This document shows, in pieces, positions 27,635 through 36,535 of a stretch of 64,000 bases of DNA. Positions within the stretch are counted from its first letter, which is position 1. Each line of letters opens with the position of its first letter. Below the pieces are notes generated by a model. The model did not search any database, was not told the DNA's origin, and saw only the letters and a list, made by a program, of their open reading frames with translations. Source of the stretch: Tritonibacter litoralis (GTDB lineage: Bacteria; Pseudomonadota; Alphaproteobacteria; Rhodobacterales; Rhodobacteraceae). The translations under genes and the position numbers were made by a program. The stretch spans positions 1 through 64,000 of the forward strand of contig NZ_WIBF01000014.1 of assembly GCF_009496005.1 (NCBI RefSeq), read 5' to 3'.

Positions 27635-28278
27635 TGACTGACACAACTGTAAAAGAACCCGTTCAGTTTTTCGTCACGGAAGATCCCCATCATCACGATG
27701 GGGACCACGGCGAACACCATCATGAAACCGGCACCATGCTGGGTTTCTGGATCTACCTCATGAGCGATTGCCTGATCTTTGGCATCCTCTTTGCGGTCTA
27801 CGCTGTGTTGGGCGGCAATTATGCGGCTGGCCCGGCTCCGGTGGACCTGTTTGAACTGGACATGATCCTGGTTTCGACCTTCATGCTCCTGTTCTCCTCG
27901 ATCACATATGGCTTTGCCGTGCTGCGGATGGATCGCAATGATCTGAAGGGCACATTGCTGTGGCTGGTGATCACCGGCGGTTTTGGCGTGGCCTTCCTGT
28001 ATCTGGAAGTCCTTGAGTTCAGCCACCTGATCCACCTGGGCGCAACCCCGCAGGCCAGTGCCTTCCTGTCGTCCTTCTTCTTCCTGGTCGGCACCCACGG
28101 GATGCACGTCCTGGGCGGCAGCATCTGGTTGGTGGTTCTGCTGATCCAGCTGTCCCAGCGGGGCCTCACCCATGAGAACAAGCGCCGGGTCATGTGCCTC
28201 AGCCTGTTCTGGCACTTCCTCGATCTGATCTGGATCGGCGTCTTTTCACTGGTTTACCTGACAGGAGTTCTGCTGTGA
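27634..28278 (+). CDS. cyoC: Cytochrome bo3 ubiquinol oxidase subunit III
   Basis: A 214-residue CoxC-family subunit with five membrane segments after a His- and Asp-rich N-terminal stretch (HHHDGDHGEHHHE). Typical family patterns are GFWIYLMSDCLIFG in segment 1 and FLVGTHGMHVLGG in segment 4. Start and stop overlap cyoB (TAATG) and cyoD (GTGA), so the operon is translationally coupled. Confidence 0.95.
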   Translation: MTDTTVKEPVQFFVTEDPHHHDGDHGEHHHETGTMLGFWIYLMSDCLIFGILFAVYAVLGGNYAAGPAPVDLFELDMILVSTFMLLFSSITYGFAVLRMDRNDLKGTLLWLVITGGFGVAFLYLEVLEFSHLIHLGATPQASAFLSSFFFLVGTHGMHVLGGSIWLVVLLIQLSQRGLTHENKRRVMCLSLFWHFLDLIWIGVFSLVYLTGVLL

Positions 28279-28631
28279 GCGATCATGCAAAGGGCGGCCA
28301 CGGGTCGCTGAAATCCTATCTTATCGGTTTTGTTCTGTCCGTCATCCTGACCGTGATCCCGTTCTGGGTAGTCATGGGTGAACCCTTGGACAACAAAGGT
28401 GTTGCAGTGGCCATCATCTTCATTCTGGGCGGTGCTCAGATGCTGGTGCATATCCACTACTTCCTGCATGTGACCATCAAGGCCGAACAAGGCTGGCAGG
28501 CCATGTCCATGGGTCTGACCATTCTGTTGCTGGTTATTGTCCTGTCGGGCTCGATCTGGGTCATGTTCAACCTGGAAGAAAACATGATGCCAGCCCATGA
28601 ACAGATCGAACGGGTCCGCAACCTGCCATGA
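28275..28631 (+). CDS. cyoD: Cytochrome bo3 ubiquinol oxidase subunit IV
   Basis: A 118-residue protein with three membrane segments (about residues 13-35, 45-67 and 78-100). The GTG at 28275 overlaps the cyoC stop (GTGA) and gives the normal CyoD length; the longer ATG frame lies inside cyoC. LVHIHYFLH in segment 2 is conserved in CyoD. Confidence 0.92.
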   Translation: MSDHAKGGHGSLKSYLIGFVLSVILTVIPFWVVMGEPLDNKGVAVAIIFILGGAQMLVHIHYFLHVTIKAEQGWQAMSMGLTILLLVIVLSGSIWVMFNLEENMMPAHEQIERVRNLP

Positions 28632-29338
28632 CCCAAAAAGGCCACGACCGTCGCCCCGGATGGGGAACAGCCCTGTTGGTGCTGATCTCCGCTGTGATGG
28701 TCGTGACCTTTGTGCTTTTGGGCAATTGGCAGATGCGCCGATTGGCCTGGAAGCTGGATCTGATTGAAACTGTCGAAGCGCGCGCCTTTGGAGAGGCTGA
28801 GGCCTTGCCTGCGCGCTTTGACGCTGAGGCGCATCCCTATTTGCGGGTGGGTTTCACTGGAACGCCCATGCCCCAGCATATCCTGGTCAAAGCGGTGACC
28901 GAGCTTGGCCCCGGATATTGGGTGATGCAGCCTTATGAGGTTGAAATTGGCCTGATCTGGGTGAACCGCGGCTTTGTCCCCAATGACAAGAAATCATCGG
29001 ATCAATGGGTGCCCGCACCAGCGGAGATTACAGGCTTGATCCGCCCCAGTGAGCCCAAAGGCACCTTGCTGGAGACCAATGACCCTGCAAGCAACCGCTG
29101 GGTTGCGCGGGACACGATGCAGATGTCGGCGGCCCTGAACCTGCCTGAAGCGCTGCCGTATTTCGTAGACGCCGATTACCTGTCACCTGCTGGCACTGCA
29201 CCGCGCGGTGGGCTGACCATTGTGCGTTTCCGAAACTCACATTTGTCCTATGCGCTGACGTGGTACGCGATGGCCGTGTTGTTTCTGGCCGCCCTCATCT
29301 GGGTCGCGTTGCGGTATCGCAAACTGTTGGACAGCTGA
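28628..29338 (+). CDS. SURF1-family oxidase assembly protein
   Basis: A 236-residue protein with the SURF1 plan: an N-terminal membrane segment (about residues 10-32), LGNWQMRRLAWK just after it, a large extracytoplasmic domain with WVMQPYEVEIGLIWVNRGFVP (the conserved RGWVP-like block), and a C-terminal membrane segment preceded by NSHLSYALTWYAMA. It overlaps cyoD by four bases, so it probably helps insert haem into CyoB. A weak CACAGGC/GCCTGTG hairpin follows at 29339-29358. Confidence 0.92.
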   Translation: MTQKGHDRRPGWGTALLVLISAVMVVTFVLLGNWQMRRLAWKLDLIETVEARAFGEAEALPARFDAEAHPYLRVGFTGTPMPQHILVKAVTELGPGYWVMQPYEVEIGLIWVNRGFVPNDKKSSDQWVPAPAEITGLIRPSEPKGTLLETNDPASNRWVARDTMQMSAALNLPEALPYFVDADYLSPAGTAPRGGLTIVRFRNSHLSYALTWYAMAVLFLAALIWVALRYRKLLDS

Positions 29339-29516
29339 CACAGGCCTGATCGCCTGTGACAATCGTACCCGTTTGGGCAGGGTGGGACCTATGGTAGGGT
29401 CACCGTGGACGCGCCCCTGGACTTTGCAATTGTAACCTGCCGAACCTTTCCCCTTGGACCGCGAAACGGCTTGGCACTCACAGCAAACGCATGCTGCACC
29501 CAGAGGGGGAAATGAC

Positions 29517-30206
29517 ATGATCCAAGCAACAACAATCGACGCCATCTACATCGGCAGTGTCAAAGCTTTGTGGCCCGGCCGCCCAGCCTCTGCCATCGAC
29601 AAGAAAGAAACCCTGGCCCGGTTGACCCTGTCTCACACTGGTTTTGATCGCGACCGGCAGGCGGATATGGGCGTACATGGCGGCGCAGACAAAGCCGTCC
29701 ATCACTATGCCGCAGACCATTACGCAGATTGGCAACAGAAGCTGGACCGCCCGGATTTGGTTCCCGGTTCTTTTGGCGAGAATATCTCGACCAAAGGTCT
29801 GGTGGAGACCGAGGTCTGTATCGGCGATATCTTTCGCCTGGGTGAGGCGCTGGTTCAAATCAGCCAGGGGCGGCAACCCTGCTGGAAGCTGAACGCCCAT
29901 ACAAATGAACCACGCATGGCCTTTTCTTTTCAAAAGACCGGCCGCACCGGATGGTATTATCGCGTGCTGGAAAACGGCGAGGTGCAGGCCGGTGATGAGA
30001 TCCATTTGGTCGACCGCCCCTGCCCCAACTGGACCGTTGCTGACGTGACACGCGCCCGGCTGACCCGCAAGGTTTCCGCGGTCGATGCCAAAACCCTGGC
30101 CTCATTGGAACAGCTGTCCGAGGATTGGCGGGCGGCCTTTGCCCAGATGGCCGTTGGAGCATTGGATGAGGATACCTCAGCCCGGCTGGAAGGCAGCTCT
30201 GTCTGA
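29517..30206 (+). CDS. MOSC-domain protein, YiiM-like
   Basis: A 229-residue protein with an N-terminal beta-barrel MOSC domain (about residues 1-155) and a C-terminal three-helix YiiM-type domain (about 165-215). Conserved features are DMGVHGGADKAVHHYAADHY and the candidate molybdenum-cofactor cysteine in GRQPCWKLN. YiiM proteins reduce N-hydroxylated compounds such as 6-hydroxylaminopurine with the molybdenum cofactor. The ATG at 29517 has an AGAGGGGG site; the earlier frame is not supported. Confidence 0.85.
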   Translation: MIQATTIDAIYIGSVKALWPGRPASAIDKKETLARLTLSHTGFDRDRQADMGVHGGADKAVHHYAADHYADWQQKLDRPDLVPGSFGENISTKGLVETEVCIGDIFRLGEALVQISQGRQPCWKLNAHTNEPRMAFSFQKTGRTGWYYRVLENGEVQAGDEIHLVDRPCPNWTVADVTRARLTRKVSAVDAKTLASLEQLSEDWRAAFAQMAVGALDEDTSARLEGSSV

Positions 30207-30224
30207 TCTGCCCGATGGGGTCGC

Positions 30225-30827
30225 TCAGGGCGCGTAACGGCTCATGATCATATCGACGGTATGCTGCACCAGGTCTGACATTTGGTCCTCAGTCAGCATC
30301 GGGCCGCCCAGAATAACGGGCCAGAAGGCTTTGGCCTTGATCAGGGCAATGAATTCATTTGCTGCACGGTCCGGGTCATCAATCACCAGATGGCCCGCCG
30401 CGTCCGCATCCCGCATCATGTGGAAAAACACGCTGTGCGAATCGACCCTGTCCTGTACCAGCGCGCCGAGCTCCGGTGACAACAGCACCTGACTGATCAC
30501 CATGCGGGCCATTGCCATCACATCCGCGGAGATCAGCAATCGGCCTTCGGCCCAGGCCAGTTCCGTAAGCTGTTCGCGAATATCCCTGTCTGGATTAAAT
30601 TTTTGCGTCAGCGCATCAGCAAAGCGGTCCGCCATCAAACCCACGATGGATTGGAACAGGTTATCCTTGCTTTCGAAGTACTTATAGAGCGTGCGCTTGG
30701 ACACTTCGGCCTCGGCGCAGATACGGTCCATGCTGGTCGCGGCGAACCCCCGATCCTGGAATTCCGCCACGGCCGCTCTAATTATCTGGTCGTACTTCGA
30801 CCTGTTTACTGCTCCGCCTGCCTTCAT
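30225..30827 (-). CDS. TetR/AcrR-family transcriptional regulator
   Basis: A 200-residue TetR regulator. The N-terminal helix-turn-helix (about residues 10-60) reads ATSMDRICAEAEVSKRTLYKYFESKDNLF. The C-terminal ligand domain resembles the AefR type. The ATG at 30827 is preferred; a TTG twelve codons upstream gives a longer version. It is divergent from iorA, and GTTTAC/GTAAAC repeats lie in the shared promoter region, so it probably represses iorAB and itself. Confidence 0.88.
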   Translation of the reverse strand: MKAGGAVNRSKYDQIIRAAVAEFQDRGFAATSMDRICAEAEVSKRTLYKYFESKDNLFQSIVGLMADRFADALTQKFNPDRDIREQLTELAWAEGRLLISADVMAMARMVISQVLLSPELGALVQDRVDSHSVFFHMMRDADAAGHLVIDDPDRAANEFIALIKAKAFWPVILGGPMLTEDQMSDLVQHTVDMIMSRYAP

Positions 30828-30885
30828 ATCCACAGCTATAGTGCCTTTCACGCGATGGGGCAAATGACCTGAAGTACACTCCAGA

Positions 30886-30932
30886 GTTTACAAGCGCCGT
30901 GATCTGAGCCTACAGTAAACGAGCCAGTTTAC
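30886..30932. promoter_or_regulatory. Probable TetR operator between the tetR and iorA genes
   Basis: The hexamer GTTTAC and its complement occur three times: GTTTAC at 30886, GTAAAC at 30915 and GTTTAC at 30927. The last two form an 18-base palindrome, GTAAACGAGCCAGTTTAC, of the size usual for TetR dimers. It lies 39 bases upstream of the iorA ATG. Confidence 0.55.
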
Positions 30933-30970
30933 CAAATCCTTTGGATGCAAGCGCGAATGGGAGATTTCCA

Positions 30971-31435
30971 ATGACTCTGAAGTTGACGTTGAACGGCACC
31001 ACACATGACGTGGTGGCCGAACCGGGCACGCCGCTTTTGTGGGTGATCCGGGATGAGTTGAAATTGACGGGTACAAAATTTGGCTGCGGTGTGGCGTCCT
31101 GCGGGGCGTGCACGGTTCATGTGGATGGGGAACCGGTTCGCTCCTGCCAGACCTATGTGGAAGACGTCGAAGGCGCCGAGATCACTACCATTGAAGCCAT
31201 GAGCGAGAACAAGATCGGCGCTGCGGTTCAGCAAGCCTGGGTCGAATTGGACGTCGTACAATGCGGCTATTGCCAATCCGGGCAGATCATGTCCGCAGTT
31301 GGCCTGCTGAGCGAAAACCCCAAACCAACCGCCGAAGAAATCGACGATTACATGAGCGGCAATGCCTGCCGATGCGCCACCTATCAGCGCATCCGCAAGG
31401 GCATTCAACGCGCATCCGAAATCCTGGAGGCCTGA
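30971..31435 (+). CDS. iorA: Isoquinoline 1-oxidoreductase-type small subunit, 2x[2Fe-2S]
   Basis: A 154-residue iron-sulfur subunit of the xanthine oxidase family. The plant-type [2Fe-2S] site is FGCGVASCGACTVHVDG plus SCQT (residues about 40-62), and the second cluster has QCGYCQSGQ and NACRCATYQRI (about 97-140). The start at 30971 is chosen from reading frame and homology; the upstream frame runs through the operator. It transfers electrons from the molybdenum subunit encoded 3 bases downstream. The true substrate is unknown; many IorAB-like pairs oxidise aldehydes or N-heterocycles. Confidence 0.9.
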   Translation: MTLKLTLNGTTHDVVAEPGTPLLWVIRDELKLTGTKFGCGVASCGACTVHVDGEPVRSCQTYVEDVEGAEITTIEAMSENKIGAAVQQAWVELDVVQCGYCQSGQIMSAVGLLSENPKPTAEEIDDYMSGNACRCATYQRIRKGIQRASEILEA

Positions 31436-31438
31436 TCC

Positions 31439-33619
31439 ATGACACTTACCACTTCTCGCCGGGGCTTTTTGAAAACTGCGGCAGCGGCATCCGCCGTTCT
31501 TCTGATCGGTGCACGCGACGATGGTGTTCTGGCAGCGGGTTCTGAAGGCAGCAGCCCGTTCAACCCGTTTGTAAAAATCGACGCTGACGGCACCGTGACA
31601 GCCATCGTCAAACACTTTGAAAAGGGACAAGGCCCGGCAACCGGCCTGCCCACATTGATTGCCGAAGAAATCGGGCTCAGGATGGATCAGATCGAATATG
31701 AATTCGCTCCTTCTGACCCCAAGCTTTACAACAACCTCGCCTTTGGCCCGTTTCAGGGCACCGGCGGGTCAACGGCAATGGCGAACTCCTGGGCGCAGTA
31801 TCGCCAGGCGGGTGCTGCTGCACGCGAGATGCTGATTGCGGCGGCGGCAGAAACCTGGGGTGTGTCGGCAGAAGTTATCAGCATTGAAGAGGGCATTGTA
31901 AAAGGGGGCGAACGGGAAGCGCCTCTTGCTGAGTTTGTCGCCCTCGCCGCAACACTGGAGGCGCCTGCAGAACCGCGCCTGAAAGATCCCGCTGAATTCA
32001 AGCTGATCGGCAACCCCCATGTGCGGCGCAAGGATTCCCCGATCAAGACCAACGGGCATGCACAATATGCAATGGACATGCATCTGCCCAACCAGATGGT
32101 TGTTCTGATTGCCCGCCCCGAAGCCCGCGGGGGCATTGCCACCGCCTTTGATGACAGCGCATCCCGTGATGTCAAAGGGTTTGTCAACGCGGCCATTCTG
32201 CCAAACAAGGCCGGAGTCGCGGTCTATGCTGAAAACACCTGGGCCGCAATTCAGGCGCGGGATGCATTGGATGTGACCTGGGATATGTCAAACGCGGAAA
32301 CGCGCAGCTCTGACCAGATCGAAGCTGAGATCCGCGCCGCGCTTGAGACGTCCCCGCAGTATAACGCCAACGACGGCGATGCTGCCGCTGCGGCGCAGGC
32401 CATCGACGGGGCCGCAACGGTGGTGGAAAAAACCTTCTACTTCCCGCTTTTGGCCCATGCGCCCATGGAGCCGCTGAACTGTACCATCGAACAGACCGCA
32501 GATGGCGACATCGTCCTGCATGATGGAATACAGATCCCAACGGGACCGCATATGGCCTATCAGCAGATCTTTGACCTTCCGGCTGAGAAGATCCATATCA
32601 AGACGATGCTGGCCGGTGGCTCCTTTGGTCGACGCGCGACACCAGACGCCGATTACCAGGTGGAGGCAGCACTGGCCTTTGTCATGACGGACCGCAGCAG
32701 ACCTGTGAAACTGGTCTGGACGCGCGAAGATGACATTCGCGGCGGATATTATCGTCCCGCCTTTGGTCACAAGGTGCGCGTGGGCCTGGATGCTGATGGT
32801 AACATTGTCGGCTGGCACCACCAGATCGCCGGGCAACCCGTTGTCAAAGGCACCGCCTTTGAACCCATGCTGGTCCATGATGGCGTTGACCATACCTCTA
32901 TTGAAGGGGTGGCTGACAGCCCCTATCAGATCCCTGGAATGGCGGTGGGCCTCACCGATACGCCCAAAGCAACCTCGGTTCTGTGGTGGCGTTCGGTCGG
33001 GCATACCCACACGGCCTATGTGATGGAGACCATGATGGATCTGGTTGCACAGGCCGCTGGTCGTGATCCGCTTGAATTCCGTCTGGCGCATCTGACAGGC
33101 AGCAAAGATGCCGATCGCAACGCGGGTGTTCTGAAACTGGTTGCCGAAAAAGCAGGTTGGGGTCAGGCACCGTCCGGTCGCACACAGGGGCTGGCGGTTC
33201 ACAAATCCTTTGGCTCCTATGTGGCGGAAGTTGTCGAAATCTCAGGGGATGTGGACAGCGGCATTGTGGTTGAGAAAGTCACATGTGCCGTCGATTGCGG
33301 GATTGCCGTGAACCCGGATGTGGTGGTCGCGCAGATGGAAGGCGGCATCGGCTATGGTATCGGCCACGCGATGCGCGATCACATTACGCTGACCGACGGC
33401 GCAGTGGATCAGTCCAATTTCCCGGACTATGAGCCGCTGCGGATCGGCGATATCAAGGCGATCGAAGTTCACATAATGCCGTCTGCCGAAGCGCCGACAG
33501 GGGTTGGCGAACCCGGTGTTCCCCCTGCTGCACCCGCTTTGGCAAATGCAATTGCTGCGGCTGCCGGACCTTTGGTGACGGCGCTTCCGATGGAGATGAA
33601 TGGAGTTTCCTTCGCCTGA
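31439..33619 (+). CDS. iorB: Isoquinoline 1-oxidoreductase-type molybdopterin subunit
   Basis: A 726-residue molybdopterin-binding subunit with a Tat signal (TSRRGFLKTAAAASAVLL) directly at the N-terminus, so the mature complex is probably periplasmic. Cofactor-binding landmarks include GGSFGRRATPDADYQ and a C-terminal VGEPGVPPAAPALANA, where the active-site glutamate resides in this family. A single large subunit with IorA, and no FAD subunit, marks the IorAB type, which passes electrons to a cytochrome or quinone. No dedicated chaperone or cytochrome gene is adjacent. Confidence 0.9.
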   Translation: MTLTTSRRGFLKTAAAASAVLLIGARDDGVLAAGSEGSSPFNPFVKIDADGTVTAIVKHFEKGQGPATGLPTLIAEEIGLRMDQIEYEFAPSDPKLYNNLAFGPFQGTGGSTAMANSWAQYRQAGAAAREMLIAAAAETWGVSAEVISIEEGIVKGGEREAPLAEFVALAATLEAPAEPRLKDPAEFKLIGNPHVRRKDSPIKTNGHAQYAMDMHLPNQMVVLIARPEARGGIATAFDDSASRDVKGFVNAAILPNKAGVAVYAENTWAAIQARDALDVTWDMSNAETRSSDQIEAEIRAALETSPQYNANDGDAAAAAQAIDGAATVVEKTFYFPLLAHAPMEPLNCTIEQTADGDIVLHDGIQIPTGPHMAYQQIFDLPAEKIHIKTMLAGGSFGRRATPDADYQVEAALAFVMTDRSRPVKLVWTREDDIRGGYYRPAFGHKVRVGLDADGNIVGWHHQIAGQPVVKGTAFEPMLVHDGVDHTSIEGVADSPYQIPGMAVGLTDTPKATSVLWWRSVGHTHTAYVMETMMDLVAQAAGRDPLEFRLAHLTGSKDADRNAGVLKLVAEKAGWGQAPSGRTQGLAVHKSFGSYVAEVVEISGDVDSGIVVEKVTCAVDCGIAVNPDVVVAQMEGGIGYGIGHAMRDHITLTDGAVDQSNFPDYEPLRIGDIKAIEVHIMPSAEAPTGVGEPGVPPAAPALANAIAAAAGPLVTALPMEMNGVSFA

Positions 33620-33639
33620 TCCGCGGTGATATGAAAAAC

Positions 33640-33676
33640 AAAGCGCCCCGCTCACATCTGTGACGGGGCGCTTTTT
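33640..33676. terminator. Strong bidirectional terminator after iorB
   Basis: An 11-base-pair stem (AAAGCGCCCCG with CGGGGCGCTTT) continues into TCACA/TGTGA and is followed by a T-run on both strands. It separates the convergent iorB and purU genes. Confidence 0.85.
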
Positions 33677-33697
33677 CGTTTCGACCTTTCAGGCGGC

Positions 33698-34582
33698 TTA
33701 GCCCATGCGTTCTGACGCATAGCTGCCGGGCGACGCCGGGAACACAACGGTCTTGTTTCCGTTCAGGAACGCACGGTGGTTGGCATGCGCATGGATCGCG
33801 CGCGCCAGCGCTTGGCTTTCGACGTCACGGCCCAGGGACACGTAATCCGATGCGGATTGCGCATGGGTGATGCGTACGATGTCCTGTTCGATGATTGGTC
33901 CTTCGTCCAGATCCGCAGTCACATAATGCGAGGTCGCGCCAATCAGCTTTACGCCCTTCTCAAACGCTTGCTTGTAAGGGTTGGCCCCTTTGAAGGACGG
34001 CAGGAATGAGTGGTGAATATTGATGATCCGACCAGACATTTTGGTGCACATCTCATCCGACAGCACCTGCATGTAACGGGCCAAGACCACCAGCTCTGCA
34101 CCGGTTTCCTCAATCACACGCATCTGCGCGGCTTCGGCCTCGGGCTTATTCTCTTTGGTCACCTTGATGTAGTGGAACGGAATATCCGCATTCACCACGA
34201 CCTTTTGGTAGTCCATGTGGTTCGAGATCACGCCAACAATTTCAATCGGCAGCGCGCCAATGCGCGAACGATAAAGAAGATCGTTCAGGCAGTGACCAAA
34301 GCGGCTGACCATAATCAGCACTTTCATTTTGGTGCCTTGCGCATGAAAGCCAAACTGCATGTCAAAGGGCGCGGCCACGGGAGCAAAGTTTTCGTTGAAC
34401 CCTTCAAGGGTTTCGCTCTCAGGTGCTTCAAAGGCCAGACGCGCAAAAAAGCGACCCGTTTCCTTGTCGTCGAATTGTGCCGCATCGGTGATATTGCAGC
34501 CCCGATCGGACAAGAAGGTGGACACCGCAGCCACCAATCCACGCTGCGACGTACATTGAACAGTAAGGACAAAATTCGACAT
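33698..34582 (-). CDS. purU: Formyltetrahydrofolate deformylase
   Basis: A 294-residue protein with an N-terminal ACT domain (about residues 4-80, VLTVQCTSQRGLVAAVSTFL) and a C-terminal formyltransferase-like hydrolase domain. The active site is in NIHHSFLPSFKGANPYKQA, and the folate-binding VLARYMQVLSDE precedes it. It releases formate from 10-formyl-tetrahydrofolate, which balances the folate pool during one-carbon flux. The ATG at 34582 gives the correct ACT start. It is divergent from tpa. Confidence 0.94.
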   Translation of the reverse strand: MSNFVLTVQCTSQRGLVAAVSTFLSDRGCNITDAAQFDDKETGRFFARLAFEAPESETLEGFNENFAPVAAPFDMQFGFHAQGTKMKVLIMVSRFGHCLNDLLYRSRIGALPIEIVGVISNHMDYQKVVVNADIPFHYIKVTKENKPEAEAAQMRVIEETGAELVVLARYMQVLSDEMCTKMSGRIINIHHSFLPSFKGANPYKQAFEKGVKLIGATSHYVTADLDEGPIIEQDIVRITHAQSASDYVSLGRDVESQALARAIHAHANHRAFLNGNKTVVFPASPGSYASERMG

Positions 34583-35041
34583 AGCTCTGTCTTTCTTTGG
34601 AGTGGAACAGCGGCAGAGCCGCCCGGCCTCGACCGAATTGGCCAAGCATTTATCAACACCCGGTCCTTAGCACGCGCAAAATCCGGCGCTGTGGCCGATA
34701 ACGTCAAATTGCAGATCACCAGCGTCACCGCAGGGTTCAGTTCCACGCCCGAATGTCCACAATACCGGACGATGTTGCCGATAGAGATCAAAGTTTCCGG
34801 AATCACATTTGGCCGCCCAAGATTGAAAACCGGACCCATCCTGCGGCACAGTGATTAAAAAATAGGCGCCCCGCTTGGATCACACAAAGGTTGGGGCAAG
34901 AAAGCCGTTTCAAACCGGTCTGGATATAAACAGGTCCAGAAACTGGCCCTGTCAAAGGCGGAAAAGATCGGTCACTGGATGGAAAACACCCCCCAAATCG
35001 CAGGGGGACATCGAGAAACTCCGCTGGAAAGGAACAATAAT
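34583..35041. other. Intergenic region between purU and tpa, 459 bases
   Basis: This divergent region has no credible gene. It holds the candidate TauR-type site at 34920-34929 close to tpa. No known riboswitch consensus was recognised. Confidence 0.5.
34920..34929 (+). promoter_or_regulatory. TauR-like site upstream of tpa (CTGGATATAA)
   Basis: TCTGGATATAA occurs here 113 bases upstream of the tpa start and again, inverted, upstream of the MocR gene at 42290-42300. The site is followed by ACAGGTCCAG, giving a partial inverted repeat, and by ACTGGCCCTG 23 bases on. It resembles the CTGGACYTAA direct repeats I recall for Rhodobacter capsulatus TauR. Confidence 0.45.
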
Positions 35042-36439
35042 ATGCAAGGCGCGTTTTCTGAGAATGACCTCAGCCATGTTGTCGAAGCCGACAAAGCCCA
35101 TCTGTGGCATCATCTTTTGCAGCATAAACCTTTGGAAACCACAGATCCGCGCGTGATCGTCGAAGGCAAAGGCATGCGCGTCTGGGACCAAAACGGCAAA
35201 GAGTTTCTGGATGCAGTGTCCGGCGGCGTTTGGACCGTGAACGTGGGCTATGGCCGCGAATCCATCGCCAAGGCGGTCTATGACCAGATGATGAAAGTCT
35301 GCTATTTCGCCAATTCCGCAGGCTCTATCCCAGGTTCTCTTTATGCCGAGAAGCTGATCAGCAAGATGCCAGGCATGAGCCGCGTTTATTATGTGAACTC
35401 CGGTTCTGAGGCGAATGAGAAAGCCTTTAAAATGGTGCGTCAGATCGCGCACAAGAAATATGGCGGCAAGAAAACCAAGATCCTGTACCGTGACCGCGAC
35501 TACCACGGCTCGACCCTGGCAGCGATGTCCGCAGGTGGTCAGGACGAGCGCAACGTGCAATACGGCCCCTTTGCGCCGGATTTTGTCAAAGTCCCACATT
35601 GCATGGAATACCGTAAGCATGAGCTGGGACTGGAGCATCTGTCCGGCGAAGAATTTGGCATTGCCGCCGCTAATCAGATCGAAGAGGTGATCCTGCGGGA
35701 AGGCCCCGAAACCGTCGGTGCCCTGTGTCTGGAGCCGGTGACCGCAGGTGGCGGTGTGATTGAACCTCCCGTTGGCTACTGGCCGCGCGTGCAGGAAATC
35801 TGCAAGAAATATGACGTGCTTTTGCACATTGACGAAGTGGTCTGCGGCATTGGCCGCACCGGCACCTGGTTTGGCTATCAGCACTACGGCATCAAACCGG
35901 ATTTTGTGACCATGGCCAAAGGTGTTGCTTCGGGCTATGCGGCGATTGCCTGCATGGTCACAACCGAGGAAGTCTTTGAAATGTTCAAAGACGATTCTTC
36001 TGATCCGCTGAACTACTTCCGCGATATCTCCACCTTTGGAGGCTGCACCGCAGGCCCGGCGGCTGCGCTGGAGAACATGCGCATCATCGAGGACGAGGAC
36101 CTTTTGGACAATTGCGCCAAAATGGGTGACCTGATGCGCGCCAAACTGGAAGGGCTGATGGAGAAGCACAGCGTCATTGGCGACGTGCGCGGCAAAGGCC
36201 TGTTCCTGGGTGCCGAGCTGGTTGCAGATCGGGACAGCAAAACCCCGGTGGATGAGAAACTGGCCCAACAAGTGGTCGGTGAGATGGGTGCACAAGGCGT
36301 GCTGATCGGTGTGACCAACCGCTCGATCCCGGGCAAGAACAACACCCTGTGTTTCAGCCCTGCTCTGATTATTACCGAAGATGACGTCAACAAAATCATC
36401 GATACCTTGGATGCGGCACTGAGCAAAGTCTTCGCCTAA
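35042..36439 (+). CDS. tpa: Taurine-pyruvate aminotransferase
   Basis: A 465-residue class III PLP aminotransferase, equal in length to known Tpa enzymes. Landmarks are VNSGSEANEKAFKMVRQI, the RDYHGST aromatic site, LHIDEVVCGIGRTG with the pyridine-binding aspartate, and the Schiff-base lysine in TMAKGVASGYAAI. Tpa transfers the amino group of taurine to pyruvate, giving sulfoacetaldehyde and alanine. The assignment to Tpa over other omega-aminotransferases rests on overall resemblance and on the TauR-like site and soeABC nearby; xsc, the next enzyme, is not in the window. A terminator follows. Confidence 0.8.
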   Translation: MQGAFSENDLSHVVEADKAHLWHHLLQHKPLETTDPRVIVEGKGMRVWDQNGKEFLDAVSGGVWTVNVGYGRESIAKAVYDQMMKVCYFANSAGSIPGSLYAEKLISKMPGMSRVYYVNSGSEANEKAFKMVRQIAHKKYGGKKTKILYRDRDYHGSTLAAMSAGGQDERNVQYGPFAPDFVKVPHCMEYRKHELGLEHLSGEEFGIAAANQIEEVILREGPETVGALCLEPVTAGGGVIEPPVGYWPRVQEICKKYDVLLHIDEVVCGIGRTGTWFGYQHYGIKPDFVTMAKGVASGYAAIACMVTTEEVFEMFKDDSSDPLNYFRDISTFGGCTAGPAAALENMRIIEDEDLLDNCAKMGDLMRAKLEGLMEKHSVIGDVRGKGLFLGAELVADRDSKTPVDEKLAQQVVGEMGAQGVLIGVTNRSIPGKNNTLCFSPALIITEDDVNKIIDTLDAALSKVFA

Positions 36440-36466
36440 CTCAAATTGGCCTGACTAAATCATCAG

Positions 36467-36497
36467 AAAGCGGCCCTTTTGCGGGGGCCGCTTTTCT
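36467..36497 (+). terminator. Rho-independent terminator after tpa
   Basis: A 10-base-pair stem (AAAGCGGCCC with GGGCCGCTTT) is followed by TTCTTTC, 28 bases after the tpa stop. Confidence 0.8.
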
Positions 36498-36535
36498 TTC
36501 ATTGATACGCTCTGTCAAAAAGAAGAGAGCGTAAC

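Noticed and set aside
29339-29358. CACAGGC/GCCTGTG hairpin after the SURF1 gene as a terminator
   Set aside because: The stem is only 7 pairs and no T-run follows, so it is mentioned only in the SURF1 entry.
34010-34858. 282-codon frame antisense to purU and running into the tpa spacer
   Set aside because: It has no ribosome site or motif, and the purU frame has full catalytic motifs.
34583-35041. Riboswitch in the long purU-tpa spacer
   Set aside because: No glycine, SAM or folate riboswitch consensus could be recognised by eye.
34952-36295. 447-codon open frame antisense to tpa
   Set aside because: It is rich in His, Phe and Gln in the way shadows of GC-biased genes are, has no recognisable domain, and lies entirely opposite tpa.
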